DNA of 46,625 bases, from assembly GCF_000142905.1 (NCBI RefSeq), contig NW_013657615.1, forward strand, positions 18,612 to 65,236, written 5' to 3'. Positions 18,726 to 29,834 of the stretch are shown one piece after another. Numbering within the stretch: position 1 is the first letter of the stretch; every line of letters begins with the position of its first letter. The position numbers and the translations under genes are program-made. A model generated the notes under the pieces. It did no database searches, was not told where the DNA came from, and saw only the letters and a list, made by a program, of their open reading frames with translations. Source of the DNA: Thecamonas trahens ATCC 50062 (Eukaryota; Apusozoa; Apusomonadida; Apusomonadidae).

Positions 18726-19841
18726 CTACAGGTCACTCAAGGCCTGCGCGACAGGGACAGCGGCAGGGACCTCCGAAGTGCCGTCGAGAACAGCGAGAAG
18801 GGCATCAAGGACGGCGTTGAGGGCATCACGCAGAGGACTCTCGGCGTCGCCGGTAAGAAGCGGGTGCTGTCCGGCGTCGGCTAGGGTGGCCAGGCTCGGA
18901 TCGAGCGGGAGGCCACCAAGGAAGGGCAGGCCAAATTCGGCGGCAAGAGCAGCGCCGCCAGAGAGGCCCGTCGCCGCCGGGTGGCTTGAGACGTAAGGGT
19001 CAAAGATGGCGGTCACGTCGGTGCAGCAGGGGCAGACAAAGCCGGCCATGTTCTCGACAACGCCGAGGACAGGCACATCCATGGCAGCGCAGAAAAGGAT
19101 CTCGCGCTTGACAGTGTTGAGCGCAGAAGCCTGCGGCGTGGTCACAATGACCGCACCCTCGGGCGCAGCAGAGTCGACCAGCGACTTGACCACGGTGAGG
19201 TGCTCGTCCGACGTGCCCGGTGGAGTGTCAAAGATCAGATACTGCAGCCTGCCCCAGAAGGTGTCCTTGAGGAAGCGCCGGATGAGCGATGACTTGCGTG
19301 GACCGCGCCACACCACAGGCTTGTCGTCACCGCCAAGCAAGAACGCTGCCGACATGACCTTGACGCCCGGAAAGTCCGAGTCTGCTCCCGCACCGAGCGA
19401 GGCCACTACAGGCTGCCATCCATACTCTGTCGCCACCACAGACTCGCCGCCGACACCCATGACCAATCCACACGACGGACCACACAGATCGACGTCACAG
19501 AGGCCTACAGCGGGCGCCGCCTTTCGCTTGGGCCTCGCCGTCTGCGCCGCTGATGATGATCCCGCTCGGGCCGAGCTCGGCTTCTTGGCTGCCGCCACTC
19601 GCGCCGCCAGCCCCGTCGCAAGCAGAGCAGCGACAGTTGTCTTCCCCACACCTCCCTTTCCCGAAAGAACCAGAATCCGCTTCCCCGTCGCCTTCATTCG
19701 CAAGCTAATGGCGGCCGCATCCGGGTCGACTCCGCCGCCCGACGCACACTCGCCAGCGCCCGGACAGCCAGAGCACTGTGCCGCATGCCCTGCCTCAGCA
19801 CTTCCAGACGGACAGCCAAACGTCTGCTGCTCTCCACTCAT
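18726..19841 (-). CDS. NUBP1: cytosolic Fe-S cluster assembly factor NUBP1/Nbp35, P-loop scaffold
   Basis: 371 residues from ATG 19841 (MSGEQQTFGC). NUBP1/Nbp35 is the scaffold ATPase that assembles 4Fe-4S clusters in the cytosol with NUBP2/Cfd1. It shows the N-terminal cluster-binding Cys set (C10, C23, C26, C32: C-x12-C-x2-C-x5-C), the deviant Walker A GKGGVGKTT, the DVDLCGPS switch I segment, FDTPPGTSDEH, and the C-terminal CPCC pair that bridges the dimer through a second cluster. The spacing of the first two Cys is one residue shorter than I recall for Nbp35. About 28 Ala/Ser/Lys-rich residues are inserted between the P-loop helix and switch I (AKKPSSARAGSSSAAQTARP and on), which most homologues lack. 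Identity is clear. Confidence 0.93.
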   Translation of the reverse strand: MSGEQQTFGCPSGSAEAGHAAQCSGCPGAGECASGGGVDPDAAAISLRMKATGKRILVLSGKGGVGKTTVAALLATGLAARVAAAKKPSSARAGSSSAAQTARPKRKAAPAVGLCDVDLCGPSCGLVMGVGGESVVATEYGWQPVVASLGAGADSDFPGVKVMSAAFLLGGDDKPVVWRGPRKSSLIRRFLKDTFWGRLQYLIFDTPPGTSDEHLTVVKSLVDSAAPEGAVIVTTPQASALNTVKREILFCAAMDVPVLGVVENMAGFVCPCCTDVTAIFDPYVSSHPAATGLSGGAALAAEFGLPFLGGLPLDPSLATLADAGQHPLLTGDAESPLRDALNAVLDALLAVLDGTSEVPAAVPVAQALSDL

Positions 19842-20744
19842 GTACAATCCTCCTCCTCCTCAGCCACAAGTGTTACCGACTTGGTCACTCCCCCCCCCCC
19901 CCCCTTCCCCCTCCCCTCCCCCTCTTGCTCTCAACCCGTCGTCTGTCGGGCCAACTCGTCTTCATTGTGTTTTGGCTCATTTTGCGGATTCCCTTTGTTT
20001 TTCTCTCCTTCACCAATCAGTCTCTACTGCTCACCATTGCTCGACAAGTACCTCCTCCTCCTCCCCCCTCCCAACATCTTCCATCCCTCCTCCCTCCTCA
20101 TCTCCAATTGTTGCAGTTATACCCATCTATGCCTCTTCGGTAGCTGGCTTCAGGTGACCTCTTGGAGACGTTGAAGACACTCGTCGATCTCTAGCAGACC
20201 ACTCGATTGATGTCACGCACAGAGAGAAGCCACCACTGCTTGCTTTCCTCGACCGAAGCACCAGAACCTCCCTATCTTCCGGAGCGTAACCGAACGGATC
20301 AAGTAGACCGTGACTCCCTTTTGCTGTGTTTCCAGGCAGCTCGGCATCGCGCGTGATACTCAGTGTGTAGTGTTTCTACACCAATCCCCATTGTCCCCAT
20401 TTTTTCCAGCTTCCTACCCCCCTTCACACATGCGCCTTCCACGCACCCCACACTAATCTGTTTGCACTCTCCACCACCACTCAACCAACATCCATACTCT
20501 ACCATACTACGCAGCTCCTTTCCCCCGCCTCAATCGCAACATATCCGGCATCGTCGCCCTTGCACTGATCCCCCCCCTCCTCTGGCGCCGCGGTTCAGGA
20601 AAAGGTCGTAGTTTGCACTCGCCACTCCTTCCATCAGACGGCGATCAGCACCTACCACCTCCTCGGGCAGCCACCCATCCCCACCTCACGGAGCATTGTC
20701 ATCACTTGACTTCACAAAGCGAACATTCTTCATTCTCTAAAGCC
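19842..20744. promoter_or_regulatory. divergent intergenic region, pyrimidine-rich
   Basis: About 900 bp between the diverging NUBP1 (-) and zinc-finger helicase (+) genes, so it must hold both promoters. The plus strand is very C/T-rich, with 15 C at 19890-19904 and CCTCC repeats at 20050-20110. No TATA box is evident near either start. No gene seen; open frames here are low-complexity Ser/Pro and poor candidates. Confidence 0.5.
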
Positions 20745-23700
20745 ATGTCGGGGCAAGGACGGCGGGGTTTGCTAGGCAGCGGGAGCACCGGACGGAGAAC
20801 CAATGGTGGTGGCGTGAGCCGAAGTGGTGGCGGAACGTCGTTTCCGGGGACACTCGTCCGGTTTGCCAACGCACTCGCTCACTTTCTTCGTGACAAATAT
20901 GGATACGGTCGTGCCAAGCTGATGTCAGTGGTGCAAGCTGTGGCAAACCCTGGAAATAGCTCTGGAACGCCAGCTGTTACAGCCGCTGCGGCCTGGGATG
21001 ACCTGTATCCGTTTGTCACCGATCTGGTGCCTGCCATGGCAAGCTCGAACTCGTTTTCTGCCCTCAAGCGCTTGCTCACCTCTGACCTGGGCAAGGCCCT
21101 AGGCGTCACCCTCGCGCCTTGCCACTTGCATCGCTACGGTACTGCTGATGTGCTTGTCTCCCATCCACGGCTGCTTCTCATCGTTCGTTGTGGCGACTGC
21201 GGCGCGGTGACTCGGTGCCTCCACCTCGCCAACGCCCACGCCGTCGAGGCTCTCACCGGTGTGCCTGTCGAGGGCTCGGACGCAGACGTGTGCACTATCT
21301 GCTCGCGCGAGCTGGGCGAACAGGCCATCAACGGCGCGTGCGCACATGCTGGCGACGAGTCGTATCTCGTCTACGTCCACCCGATGGTCAACAATCGCGT
21401 CAAGCGCGGCTTCCATCCAATCGACACAAAGCGGGTCATCCCAAGAAAGTACCTCTCACCGGGCGCGGGGTACAAGGCGTGTACCACGCCCGAGTGCCGG
21501 TTTGGCACAAAGTGTCTCTACGCACACGCCCGCCGCGAGATGGGAATCTGGGGCGTGCTTGGCAGCTGGCCCAAGGGGAGCACTTTGTTTAGCAAGCCGT
21601 CGGACATATGGACCATGGCTGCTGGTGTCGGACAGAGTGCGCTGGAGCTGCTGGATCCATCGGGAGCGAACGGTGGCTCGCCGGCCGACAACGCTGACAG
21701 TGCGTGTACAAGCGCAGCGAGTGCAGCGAGCTCATCGAGCTCTTCGGTAGACATGGACTGGCTCTCGGCCCGCATCCACCAGCTTTTGAAGACGACGCCG
21801 TGCGGAGTGGTAGAGCTTCCGTCGCTTGCTATTGAGCTGACATCAAGCGCCGACGCCAGCAGGGTGCTCGCAACACTTGCGACCAAGCCCAAGAATGTGG
21901 AGGACGCGCTGCGCACGCATGCCAGCGCATTGGGCATTTTGGTGGAGCCCCAAATCGGTCGGCCGTCGCTGCTTGCAGAGCGAGGCAGCATGGCAACACG
22001 GGCCGGATACATGCCTGCATCGCGGGTGTGCTCGCGGCGCGACGTGCGCAACGTGGCATGTCTCGGCTTACACTTGGCCACCCACGGCGACATGCCAGTG
22101 TTTCCGAACTGGGCGGCAAGCCACATCCGGCGATTTGCCTGCCTCACCTGCTACATGCTACCAGACTGTGCGATTGTGGACTACGACAAGTACGGAGCAG
22201 GGACGACATGCTGCCCGTCGTGCGGGGAGCCGTGGACGTGCCTCTTGCTTGCTGGCTCGTCGCGCGACGGCCCGTGGATTCCAATTCGCCCGGCTCCAGT
22301 CCGAGACTGCCTGCCGCCGAAGCGATTTGCCATGTGCTTGTCGTTTCAGCCGGGCGGGCCGGGTCGCTGCTCGCACAGCGCCAAGTGCGCCTTTTCGCAC
22401 TCGAAGGAGGAGCGTAACGAGTGGAACTACAACCGGCCCGAGCTCGACACGCTCATTGCCGAGGTTGCAGCCCGTTGCGAGCCGCCGTTGTCAGACGTTG
22501 AGATCGCTGACCTCATCTGTGAGGTCTGCTTTACCCTGCGCGGCGTCTGCACCTCTCGTCCACCGGTTACCGACACCGAGAAGAACCCGTACCACATTGC
22601 CTATCATCGGACAATCATGTGCAAACAGCACAGGGTTGAGCCGCATGTGTGGCAGCCAATGCTCCCGCCGTCGCTTGCCCATCGCGACACCAAGACCATT
22701 CTGCGGTACCCGCCGGCGCACGCGCGCAACGAGGCAGCGCGGGCGAGTCTGCCGTATTCGCAGGCGCGCGAGGCAGCAAGAGGAAGCACGTCTGGGAGCC
22801 AGGACTCTTCGGCTTTGGCGCGATCTTCAACAGCCGGAGCTGCAAGGACGACAGCGGGGACAACAGCTCCTGTGCTCACCGCAGTGGCAGCAGCAGCAGC
22901 AGCACCCAGTACGCTTTCCGGGAGTGCACTGGTGGCGACGCCGGCAAGATACGTGCTGCCCGAGGCGGCATTGCCGGATCTCCACGCACTGGCCAAGGCT
23001 GCACTCGAAGCGGAGCCGCATTCTGCGCTCCAGACCTCTGTTCACGACAAGCTTCGCGCGGCGCTGCCTGCAGCGCTGGGCGATGCAGCGAGCCTCGAAG
23101 CCAACCTGCCGGTGCACACACTGGACACGGTGCCGCTCGAGGCGATCGACACGTTTGCAACATGGCTGGCGGCGTTGTTCGAGGTGAACAAGGAGCTTGT
23201 CAAGGCACCTGCACAGCTGTTTGACCTCGACAACTACGTGGTGCTGCGACACAACCTTCTGCTTGTTGACGAGTTTGCGGCACGAAACAGAGCGCCTCTG
23301 CCTGCGCTGCTGAGCGTGCGCGAGGTCGATGGACGAACGGCGTACGTGCTGAAGGATCTGGCTCCTGTGGACATGGCGCGGGCAGCGTCGCTGACGGTTA
23401 GCGGCGGCGAGGTCGAGCTGTACATGGGCGGGCAGACGAGCCCTGCACTGGTCTCTGTCCTTCGTCATCGGAGCTGCACTCTGGGCGCGAGCTGGAGCTC
23501 GGGCTTCCAGCACTGATGAGGGCCCAGCTCTCCTCGAATGAGGCGAACAGGACCCAGACGCGGGTAGTGGTCCAGTACCGTATTCCGTTTGGGTTTCTCG
23601 ACGTGGCGGCGTACGCTGCAGCGCATGCAGCGATTGACCGGCTGGATCCGCGGATGGTGTTCCCTGCGCCGCTCGCAAGTGGCACAAAGTCACCCGCTGG

Positions 23701-25194
23701 CGAGCTGCCGGCAGTGTTGACGACGGGACTCGTGCGCGAGCAGGAGGCTGTGGTGCGAGGTATGTGGCAAGGTGACAATGTCGCTTCCTCTGGCCTACCC
23801 GGAACAGGCAAGACACGCGGGCTGGTCTCGGGCTCACTGGCGATGGCGTCGGCGCTGAGGGTGGGGGTCGGCGGTGGGCGTGTGGTGATTGTGGCACGGT
23901 CGGACGAGGCGGCAGAGCAGATAGTCAAGATGCTTCACGATCACGAGGTGCCGGACGAGTCGCTGTACTGGATTCGGCCGCCGTATGCCAGCCGCGCGCC
24001 GCGCTGGGCGGCGCCGTACACGTCCCCGCTTCCGGATGATCAGGCCGGCGGGCCAACGCACTGCATGCGGGCGATTCACCAGCTGGCGTACATGGAGCTT
24101 GTGGTGGTTTCGCCGGAGGCCGGGGCGCTGGTGGAGGCAGCCAAGCTGCCAAACGGCTTTGCCTCCACGCTTGTGGTTGACGACGCGCACTCTGTGCCCG
24201 AGGTGTGGATCCTCCCATTCCTTGCGCTCGGGGATGGGGAGACACGTGTGGCGATGGGCGGGACGATGGCGCTTCAGGCGATGTTGACGCCGATTGACAC
24301 GTCTGCCGTGCTGCTGCAAGCGTGGCCGAAGACGACAGTCATGCACCTCTCCTGCCTCTCGGGCATGTCGCTGCTGCAGCGCGTGCTTGGCGGGCACGCG
24401 GCACGCGGGTATGGGGTCGTGGCAACGCGGACGGGATTTGTGGCTGCGCCGCCGCTGGCAGCGGTGGCGGAGCTGGCGCCGTGGAGCAGACGGACCGCAG
24501 ACGAGCTTGTGCCGGATCTTCCGCGTCCTGCGATTGTGGTCCATCCGGCCGAGATTGTGCCGGGCATGCAGCCTGCGGACTTGTTTGGCCCGCTGGTGCA
24601 GGTGCTTGAGAAAGTCGCGGCGAAGGTGCCGGGCCTCGGGGCCAAAGTGGACATCAACCTTGTGGTACCAGACGTCTCGCTAGGCCTCTTCCTCGGCTCC
24701 GCGCTCGACAGCTCCGAGTCGGACGAGGTGAAGCAACTGCGAAAGAACATCCAGCTCGTGGGCCAGTGGCTGGCAGCGCCGCAGACAGCGTGCGTGACGG
24801 TTGCGGTCATTTCTGGCGCTGCAGCGCAGGTTGCGATGCTGCCTGCGCTGCTTGCGGCAACAACGAGGAGTCTGCTTGTGCTGTTTGGCGAGAGCGGCGA
24901 GCTGGGCGCGGCGCACTTTGCGAGGATTGTGGGCAGCGCGGTTGGGCCGGGGAAGTGTGCGCGTACCTTGATGCAGCGCTCACGTCGCCGCAGGCGCGGT
25001 GGCCGATGCCACCAGAACACGCACTGGAGGTTGCGCGGCAGCTTGCGCAGCTGCTAGGGCAGGCGCACGAGGGGCTCTTACCTGCGGCGGCGGACGGGGC
25101 TGGAGAAGTCCACGAGGCACTGGGCACGGCGCTGTCTGCGGTCGAGGCCGTGCTGCCGTTTATTGAGTCCGCGGCGGCGGCGGCGAGACAGTAA
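20745..25194 (+). CDS. CCCH zinc-finger / SF1 (HELZ-like) helicase, degenerate, two frame breaks
   Basis: Start ATG 20745 (MSGQGRRGLLGSGSTG), about 1480 residues in all. The N-terminal two-thirds has Cys/His clusters: CCCH fingers CTTPECRFGTKCLYAH (21480) and CLSFQPGGPGRCSHSAKC with FSH (22335), and other Cys-rich groups at 21190, 21295, 22140-22230 and 22520. The C-terminal third is an Upf1/MOV10/HELZ-type SF1 helicase: Walker A GLPGTGKTR (about 23797), VVIVARSDEAAEQI (Ia), LVVVSPEAG, VVDDAH (II) and VAVISGAAAQVAMLPALL. Motif II is DDAH, not DEAx; motif III reads GGTMALQ, not GDxxQL; and sequence around motif V is missing. The frame breaks at about 23412-23473 (a 62-nt intron or one missing base) and again near 24950, where the last 80 residues continue in the -1 frame. 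HELZ proteins bind RNA and act in mRNA control. Stop is 19 bp from SPAG16. Confidence 0.7.
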
Positions 25195-25213
25195 AGTAGG
25201 GAGGCGGAGGTTT

Positions 25214-27103
25214 CTAGAAGGACCAGACGTGGAGGGCGGCGTCAGCGCCGGCAGAGACCATGGTCTTGTTGTCTGCGTCAAAGGCGACGGCGTTGACAGC
25301 GTCGTCGTGCTGGAGAGCGTCGACGAGGGCGGCCTGTGCCATGTCAAAGATGCGGACAAAGCCGTCTTCCGTGGCGATAGCGAGGGTGTTGCCCGAGGCG
25401 TCAAAGACGAGGTCGTTGGCGGCATAGGGGGTGTCTGGCGAGCATGTGAGGACAGAGTGAAGCTCTGCCTGGGCACGGGTGTCCCAGACCTTGACCATGC
25501 CGTCCGAGTCTGCTGATGCGAGCTTTGTGCCGTCGCGCGAGTAGGCGACGCGAGCGACCGAGGTCTCGTGGCCAAAGAAGGTGTGTGTACAGAGGTGAGT
25601 CCGCGGATCCCAGAGCGAGACGGTGTGGTCAGCCGAGCCAGTGGCGAGGGCCGAGGCATACGGCTCAAACTTGACCGAGTTGACCGAGTTGACGTGGCCG
25701 CGGAGAGTGGCGACGGCGAGCGAGCGGGCGAGGTCCCAGAGGCGGGTGGTGCCGTCGAGCGAGCACGAGACGAGGGCGTCACCCGAGCAGTGGAAGTCGA
25801 CGCCCCAGACGGCCTGGGTGTGGTCGGCGAGGGTGGAGGTGCACTGGTAGTGGAGGACGTCCCAGAGCTTGATGGTGGTATCGCCGGAGCCTGTGGCGAG
25901 GTGCGAGCCACGGGGCGAGAAGGCACAGGCGCCGACCCAAGCGGCATGACCTGCTCCGGACATGATGAGCTCGTTGGTCTCGAGTGTCCAGAGCGACCAC
26001 TTTCCGTCGTCCGAGACAGCGGCGGCGACCGGGTGCGAGGGGTGCATGGCGAGGCCGGCGATCGAGTCCTCGTGGGCTGGGAGCGAGGCGGCGGAGGAGA
26101 AGCCTGCGGGGCCGGCCTGCTCGTAGGACTTGCCAACGTGCGGGTTGCCGAGCTCGGGCAGGGCAAAGAGGTCGCGGTCGTTAACGAGCGGGCCTGCGCC
26201 ACCAGAGATGGCGTAGCCGGAGCCTGCCGGGCGGCGCGGGGTGGAGGAGCGGGCCTTTGCCGAGGACGTGCGCACGGCGCGCGCGGAGCGGGGCTTGCGG
26301 CGAGTGGCGCGGTCCTGGTCTGCGTCGAGGACGGCGTCAGGCAGCGGCTGACCAGCACGCTCTGCAGCCTCCTTCATCTGAGCGAGGGCGGCCTTTGTGC
26401 GCTCGAGCTGCTCCTTGAGGCGCATGATGATGCGGCCCTTGCGGTCCTTTTCTTGAAGCGCAGCCTGGTGCTTGGCCTTGAGCTGCTCGAGAGTGGGCTC
26501 GTACTCGAGCTGGAGCTTCCGCATCTGCTTCAGCTGCTTGATGAGAAGCTGCTTTTCCTGCTCGACGCGACGGTGGTGCATGCGGTGGTGGTTCCGCTCC
26601 TGGGTGAGCTTCTCCCAGGTTGCACGGGTCATCTGGGTCTCCTTCTGCTCCTTGGCGACCTGGGCGGTGAGAGCCTTGCGCTCCTGATCGAGCTCGACGT
26701 TGGCCGAGTAGACGTCCGGGACGGCACCAATGGCGGCGCGGTCGATGAGGCCCTTGCTCTCGAGCTCGTACCACTCTGTCTGGAAGACCTCGAGGGTACG
26801 GCGCATGCCCATGCGGTTGAGGAAGTTACAGATAAAGTCGTCGATGACCTCGGGCTTTCGGGTGAGGGCGGCGCCGGCGACAGCCTGGGCTTGATCTGCT
26901 GTGGCGTGATCCGTGGGAGACTGGCGGACCGAGGGGGCGGTGCTACGATATCCGTTCTGTGCCGCGCGGGTGGCAGCAGCAAGGTCCTCGTCATGGAGCA
27001 GGGCGTCGTCGTCCGAGTCGATGACATCGACGGCCTCGTAAGCAAAGTCGTCGTCGGCGTCGTCGACCACGACCACCGCTGTAGCGTTGTGAGTCCACAT
27101 CAT
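25214..27103 (-). CDS. SPAG16: SPAG16/PF20, ciliary central-apparatus WD40 protein
   Basis: About 629 residues. SPAG16 (Chlamydomonas PF20) sits on the bridge between the two central microtubules of motile cilia and is needed for beating. Diagnostic parts: acidic [17 protein letters not shown] start; the LisH-like stretch [20 protein letters not shown] with [20 protein letters not shown]-type [16 protein letters not shown]; a coiled coil (about 26350-26680); and seven WD40 repeats to the C-terminus (such as [16 protein letters not shown] and [18 protein letters not shown]). Start is uncertain: ATGs at 27148, 27103 and 27100 are in frame. I chose 27103, since starting at 27148 would add a hydrophobic stretch foreign to the family. 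A first coding exon further upstream is possible. Convergent with the helicase gene. Confidence 0.9.
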   Translation of the reverse strand: MMWTHNATAVVVVDDADDDFAYEAVDVIDSDDDALLHDEDLAAATRAAQNGYRSTAPSVRQSPTDHATADQAQAVAGAALTRKPEVIDDFICNFLNRMGMRRTLEVFQTEWYELESKGLIDRAAIGAVPDVYSANVELDQERKALTAQVAKEQKETQMTRATWEKLTQERNHHRMHHRRVEQEKQLLIKQLKQMRKLQLEYEPTLEQLKAKHQAALQEKDRKGRIIMRLKEQLERTKAALAQMKEAAERAGQPLPDAVLDADQDRATRRKPRSARAVRTSSAKARSSTPRRPAGSGYAISGGAGPLVNDRDLFALPELGNPHVGKSYEQAGPAGFSSAASLPAHEDSIAGLAMHPSHPVAAAVSDDGKWSLWTLETNELIMSGAGHAAWVGACAFSPRGSHLATGSGDTTIKLWDVLHYQCTSTLADHTQAVWGVDFHCSGDALVSCSLDGTTRLWDLARSLAVATLRGHVNSVNSVKFEPYASALATGSADHTVSLWDPRTHLCTHTFFGHETSVARVAYSRDGTKLASADSDGMVKVWDTRAQAELHSVLTCSPDTPYAANDLVFDASGNTLAIATEDGFVRIFDMAQAALVDALQHDDAVNAVAFDADNKTMVSAGADAALHVWSF

Positions 27104-27166
27104 CCCATACCAGCCGACCCCAACAACGAGACAGCAACCAATCATCATGAGTACCTCATCCACCCC
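27104..27166. other. short 5' flank of SPAG16
   Basis: About 60 bp between the chosen SPAG16 start and the 9-bp minisatellite. The open frame continues through it on the minus strand to 27163, so it may be 5' UTR or coding. Confidence 0.4.
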
Positions 27167-27490
27167 ATGTCGTCCATGTCGTCCATGTCGTCCATGTCGT
27201 CCATGTCGTCCATGTCGTCCATGTCGTCCATGTCATCCATGTCATCCATGTCGTCCATGTCGTCCATGTCGTCCATGTCGTCCATGTCGTCCATGTCGTC
27301 CATGTCGTCCATGTCGTCCATGTCGTCCATGTCGTCCATATCGTCCATGTCGTCCATGTCATCCATGTCATCCATGTCGTCCATGTCGTCCATGTCGTCC
27401 ATGTCGTCCATATCGTCCATGTCGTCCATGTCATCCATGTCATCCATGTCGTCCATGTCGTCCATGTCGTCCATGTCGTCCATGTCGTCC
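27167..27490. repeat. 9-bp minisatellite, 36 units, with 72-bp higher-order pattern
   Basis: 36 exact-length units of ATGTCGTCC with two variants, ATGTCATCC and ATATCGTCC. Calling the main unit A, the GTCATC unit B and the ATATCG unit C, the order is A7 B2 A10 C A B2 A4 C A B2 A5. The block C-A-B-B-A-A-A-A (72 bp) is present twice in tandem at 27338-27409 and 27410-27481. A decayed tail rich in CCCCAT follows to about 27560. All six frames are open; a protein product is not implied. Confidence 0.95.
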
Positions 27491-27907
27491 ATATCCCCCA
27501 TGCCCCCATATGCCCTCCATGGCCCCCATATCCCCTCCATGTCCCCCAATATCCCCTATGTCGCCGTTGTCAGAGTGACCGCCTCCCCCCCCCCCCCCTC
27601 CCCTACCTCCCGCAAACAGCTGCACGTACACTCCAGGAAGTATGCCTCAGTCATGGTTTCCCCTGTAGTAGTGGTGGGAGAGACAGAGAGACTGGGGTGG
27701 TGGTGGTGGTGGTGGTGGTGGTGGTGGTGGTGGTGGTGAGGTGGTGAGGTGGTTGGTGGCCAGTCCCTCCTCGCCCTCCCTGTCTCCCTCGCGTGGCGCC
27801 AATCGTTCGTTCGTGGCTCGAACGGGCGGCTGGCAGTTGGCGGACAACCCGGTCGGTGCCTGGGTTGGGTGGGAGTGGATGGATACATTTACTCGACTGC
27901 GTACGAA
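27491..27907. other. intergenic region with low-complexity tracts
   Basis: Downstream of the minisatellite: CCCCAT-rich decayed repeats, 14 C at 27585-27598, and a GGT trinucleotide run at about 27695-27740. No convincing gene. The region lies between the start of SPAG16 and the stop of the next minus-strand gene. Confidence 0.4.
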
Positions 27908-28915
27908 TCAGCGAGATACTTCCATGATCAGGGCCTGGATCCGGCTGTTGACTGCCTTGTGGATCGAGTGGGCCTGGACGGTTTGGAAACGGAGCACAAT
28001 GGGCGCTGCGTTCGAGGGCGGGACAAAGCGGTACCAGAAGACGTCGCCAGTCTCTTCGACGCCAAACTGCTGGATACGGGCAAACCTGTGCTTGTACTCG
28101 AGGTGTGCGCCCGAGCCCGAGCCGTCGTCCACATGGGTGAAGATGCCCTGGTGGTTGATGACGACCTCGACAATGCGGATGCGCGCGCCGGATGAGTCGA
28201 GCTCACGGCAGACAAACGACGAGACCGAGAGCGACGAGACCGACGCACGGCGAGGCCGCGAAGCGAGGTGGACCGGCCGGGATGCAGCCGTGTCGAGCGT
28301 CGACCGACGCCCACGCTCAAAGCCGCGGATCCGTGCCAAAGACGGATCCGAGCCCGATCGAACCGGCGGGTAAAGGCCTTCGTCGTCCGACGAGTTGGCA
28401 AGCGGCTGCAGTGCCACACTTGCCACGTCGTCGCTATCATCGGGCGTTGTTGTCGGCTCAGACTCGGAGCGCCGGAAAGTGGTCATGACCCGCGAAGAGG
28501 CCAAGATCTGCTGTACATCGAGTGAGCCGCGGCGGGCGATGTTGGGCCCGGCATCCGAGCTCAGCCCGTCGTGCGTTCGCACCCGCGGTCGGCTTGTCCG
28601 CCGCCAGCCACGAATGGCCGGAAACCGTCCGCTGCGCGGAGAGTAGGACGCTGCTGTCGACTGCGACTGGGAAGACGACGAGTTAGCGATCCGAGGCGGG
28701 CCACCAGCAGTCGCAATAGGCACCGCAGCCGATGGCGATACATCCCGCGAGTCCCGCGACGACGACGACTCGGACGACGCCCCCAGCCCGTCGCCAGACC
28801 CAAGCGACGCTGCACCCGAGGTGCACGGCGAGTTGCCAGCAGAGGCTAGCGCTGCTGGCAGACGAAGATCATCATTCGAAGGAGAGTGACCCAGAGTGGG
28901 AGGCAAGCTGCTCAT
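27908..28915 (-). CDS. Ser-rich protein with possible PH/PTB-like C-terminal domain
   Basis: 335 residues from ATG 28915 (MSSLPPTLGHSPSNDD); the open frame goes further upstream but that part is low in coding quality. Residues 1-230 are Ser/Arg/Asp-rich and probably disordered, with many Arg-x-x-Ser sites that could be phosphorylated. The last 100 residues look folded: CRELDSSGARIRIVEVVINH, QGIFTHVDDG, RIQQFGVEETGDVFWYRFV, LRFQTVQAHSIHKAVNSRIQ and ALI. The strand pattern followed by a final helix resembles PH/PTB/FERM-C folds, which bind phosphoinositides or peptides. This is a pattern reading only, and no named family is recognised. Confidence 0.55.
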   Translation of the reverse strand: MSSLPPTLGHSPSNDDLRLPAALASAGNSPCTSGAASLGSGDGLGASSESSSSRDSRDVSPSAAVPIATAGGPPRIANSSSSQSQSTAASYSPRSGRFPAIRGWRRTSRPRVRTHDGLSSDAGPNIARRGSLDVQQILASSRVMTTFRRSESEPTTTPDDSDDVASVALQPLANSSDDEGLYPPVRSGSDPSLARIRGFERGRRSTLDTAASRPVHLASRPRRASVSSLSVSSFVCRELDSSGARIRIVEVVINHQGIFTHVDDGSGSGAHLEYKHRFARIQQFGVEETGDVFWYRFVPPSNAAPIVLRFQTVQAHSIHKAVNSRIQALIMEVSR

Positions 28916-29834
28916 CCGTTCATGCGCCACAATAGTCGTCCACCACTCCCGCCTGCTGTTATGTAAATCACCAAGAGCCACACAAGGCGACGAATAGTAA
29001 GTGTATGACAATGAATCCAAAAAAAGGCAAAGGCCAGCAAAAACCAGCGTGCATGCACGCAAGCAAACACCCCCCCACCAACCTACCACACAATCACCCC
29101 AGCACCTCCTCCTCCTCCTCTCCATCCATTTTCAACAACCACACAGCGAGCCGCCTTTTGGGAAGGGGAGGCTCGCTATGCATTTCAACGCATACAAGCG
29201 ACAATATTTTTTCTCCGTCTCAAACCCTCTGCGGGCTGGAAAGGGCGAAAAAATATATTTGTGATTGGACGGGAGAAATTCACGCGCGAGCGTAAATTGT
29301 GTTTGCGAAGGGTTGGCAAAGTATGGGGAGGGAGAGGGAGAGAGAGAGAAGGTGCTAGGGAGGTGGAAGTGTATGGGGTTGGGTAAACCGGTACAACGCA
29401 CTTGGAAGTGCGGAGAAAAGGCAAGGGTATTCCTCAGACATTTGGCATAAGTTGTAATCACTAGCATCAGGCGCAAATTACTTGAGCATCATAGGAATGG
29501 GTGTGGGAGGGGGGAATGGGCCGAGAGGGGGGGGGGACGACGTACGAGTTGGGGGAGACGGGTGGTGACGTTTGAGTTAATGAATAACTGAAGGGGAGTT
29601 AATTGAGAGTCGGCCAAAAATTTCACCCCAACGCATCCTCACGGTTGTGGCCCGGTGACTCGAGCGGACAGACGTTGTGGCTGTGGTGTGGGAAAGGGGC
29701 AAGGAGACGAGGCGGTGCATGGGAGAGAAGGCATGGATAGGGAGGTAGGAAGCATGTGATTGGGTATGACAATGTACGTGTATGCGTGTGTGCGTGTGTG
29801 CGAGGGGGAGTAGGGGGGGAGGATTGAGACTGGG
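28916..29834. other. intergenic region
   Basis: About 900 bp between two minus-strand genes. It has AT-richer parts (29195-29290, and 29560-29630 with TTAATGAATAACTG and GGAGTTAATTGAG), a GA-rich run at 29323-29352 and a run of 10 G at 29527-29536. No gene is convincing. It should hold the promoter of the Ser-rich gene and the 3' UTR of the CCDC113 gene. Confidence 0.4.

Noticed and set aside
27145-27578. Proteins of (Met-Ser-Ser)n, (Asp-Asp-Met)n or (Arg-Pro-Cys)n from the 9-bp repeat
   Set aside because: A 9-bp unit without stops is open in all six frames; nothing supports translation.
25568-27739. A 723-codon open frame on the plus strand opposite SPAG16 and the minisatellite
   Set aside because: It is antisense to a clearly conserved gene. 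High GC3 on one strand removes stops from the other, and its last part is the 9-bp repeat.
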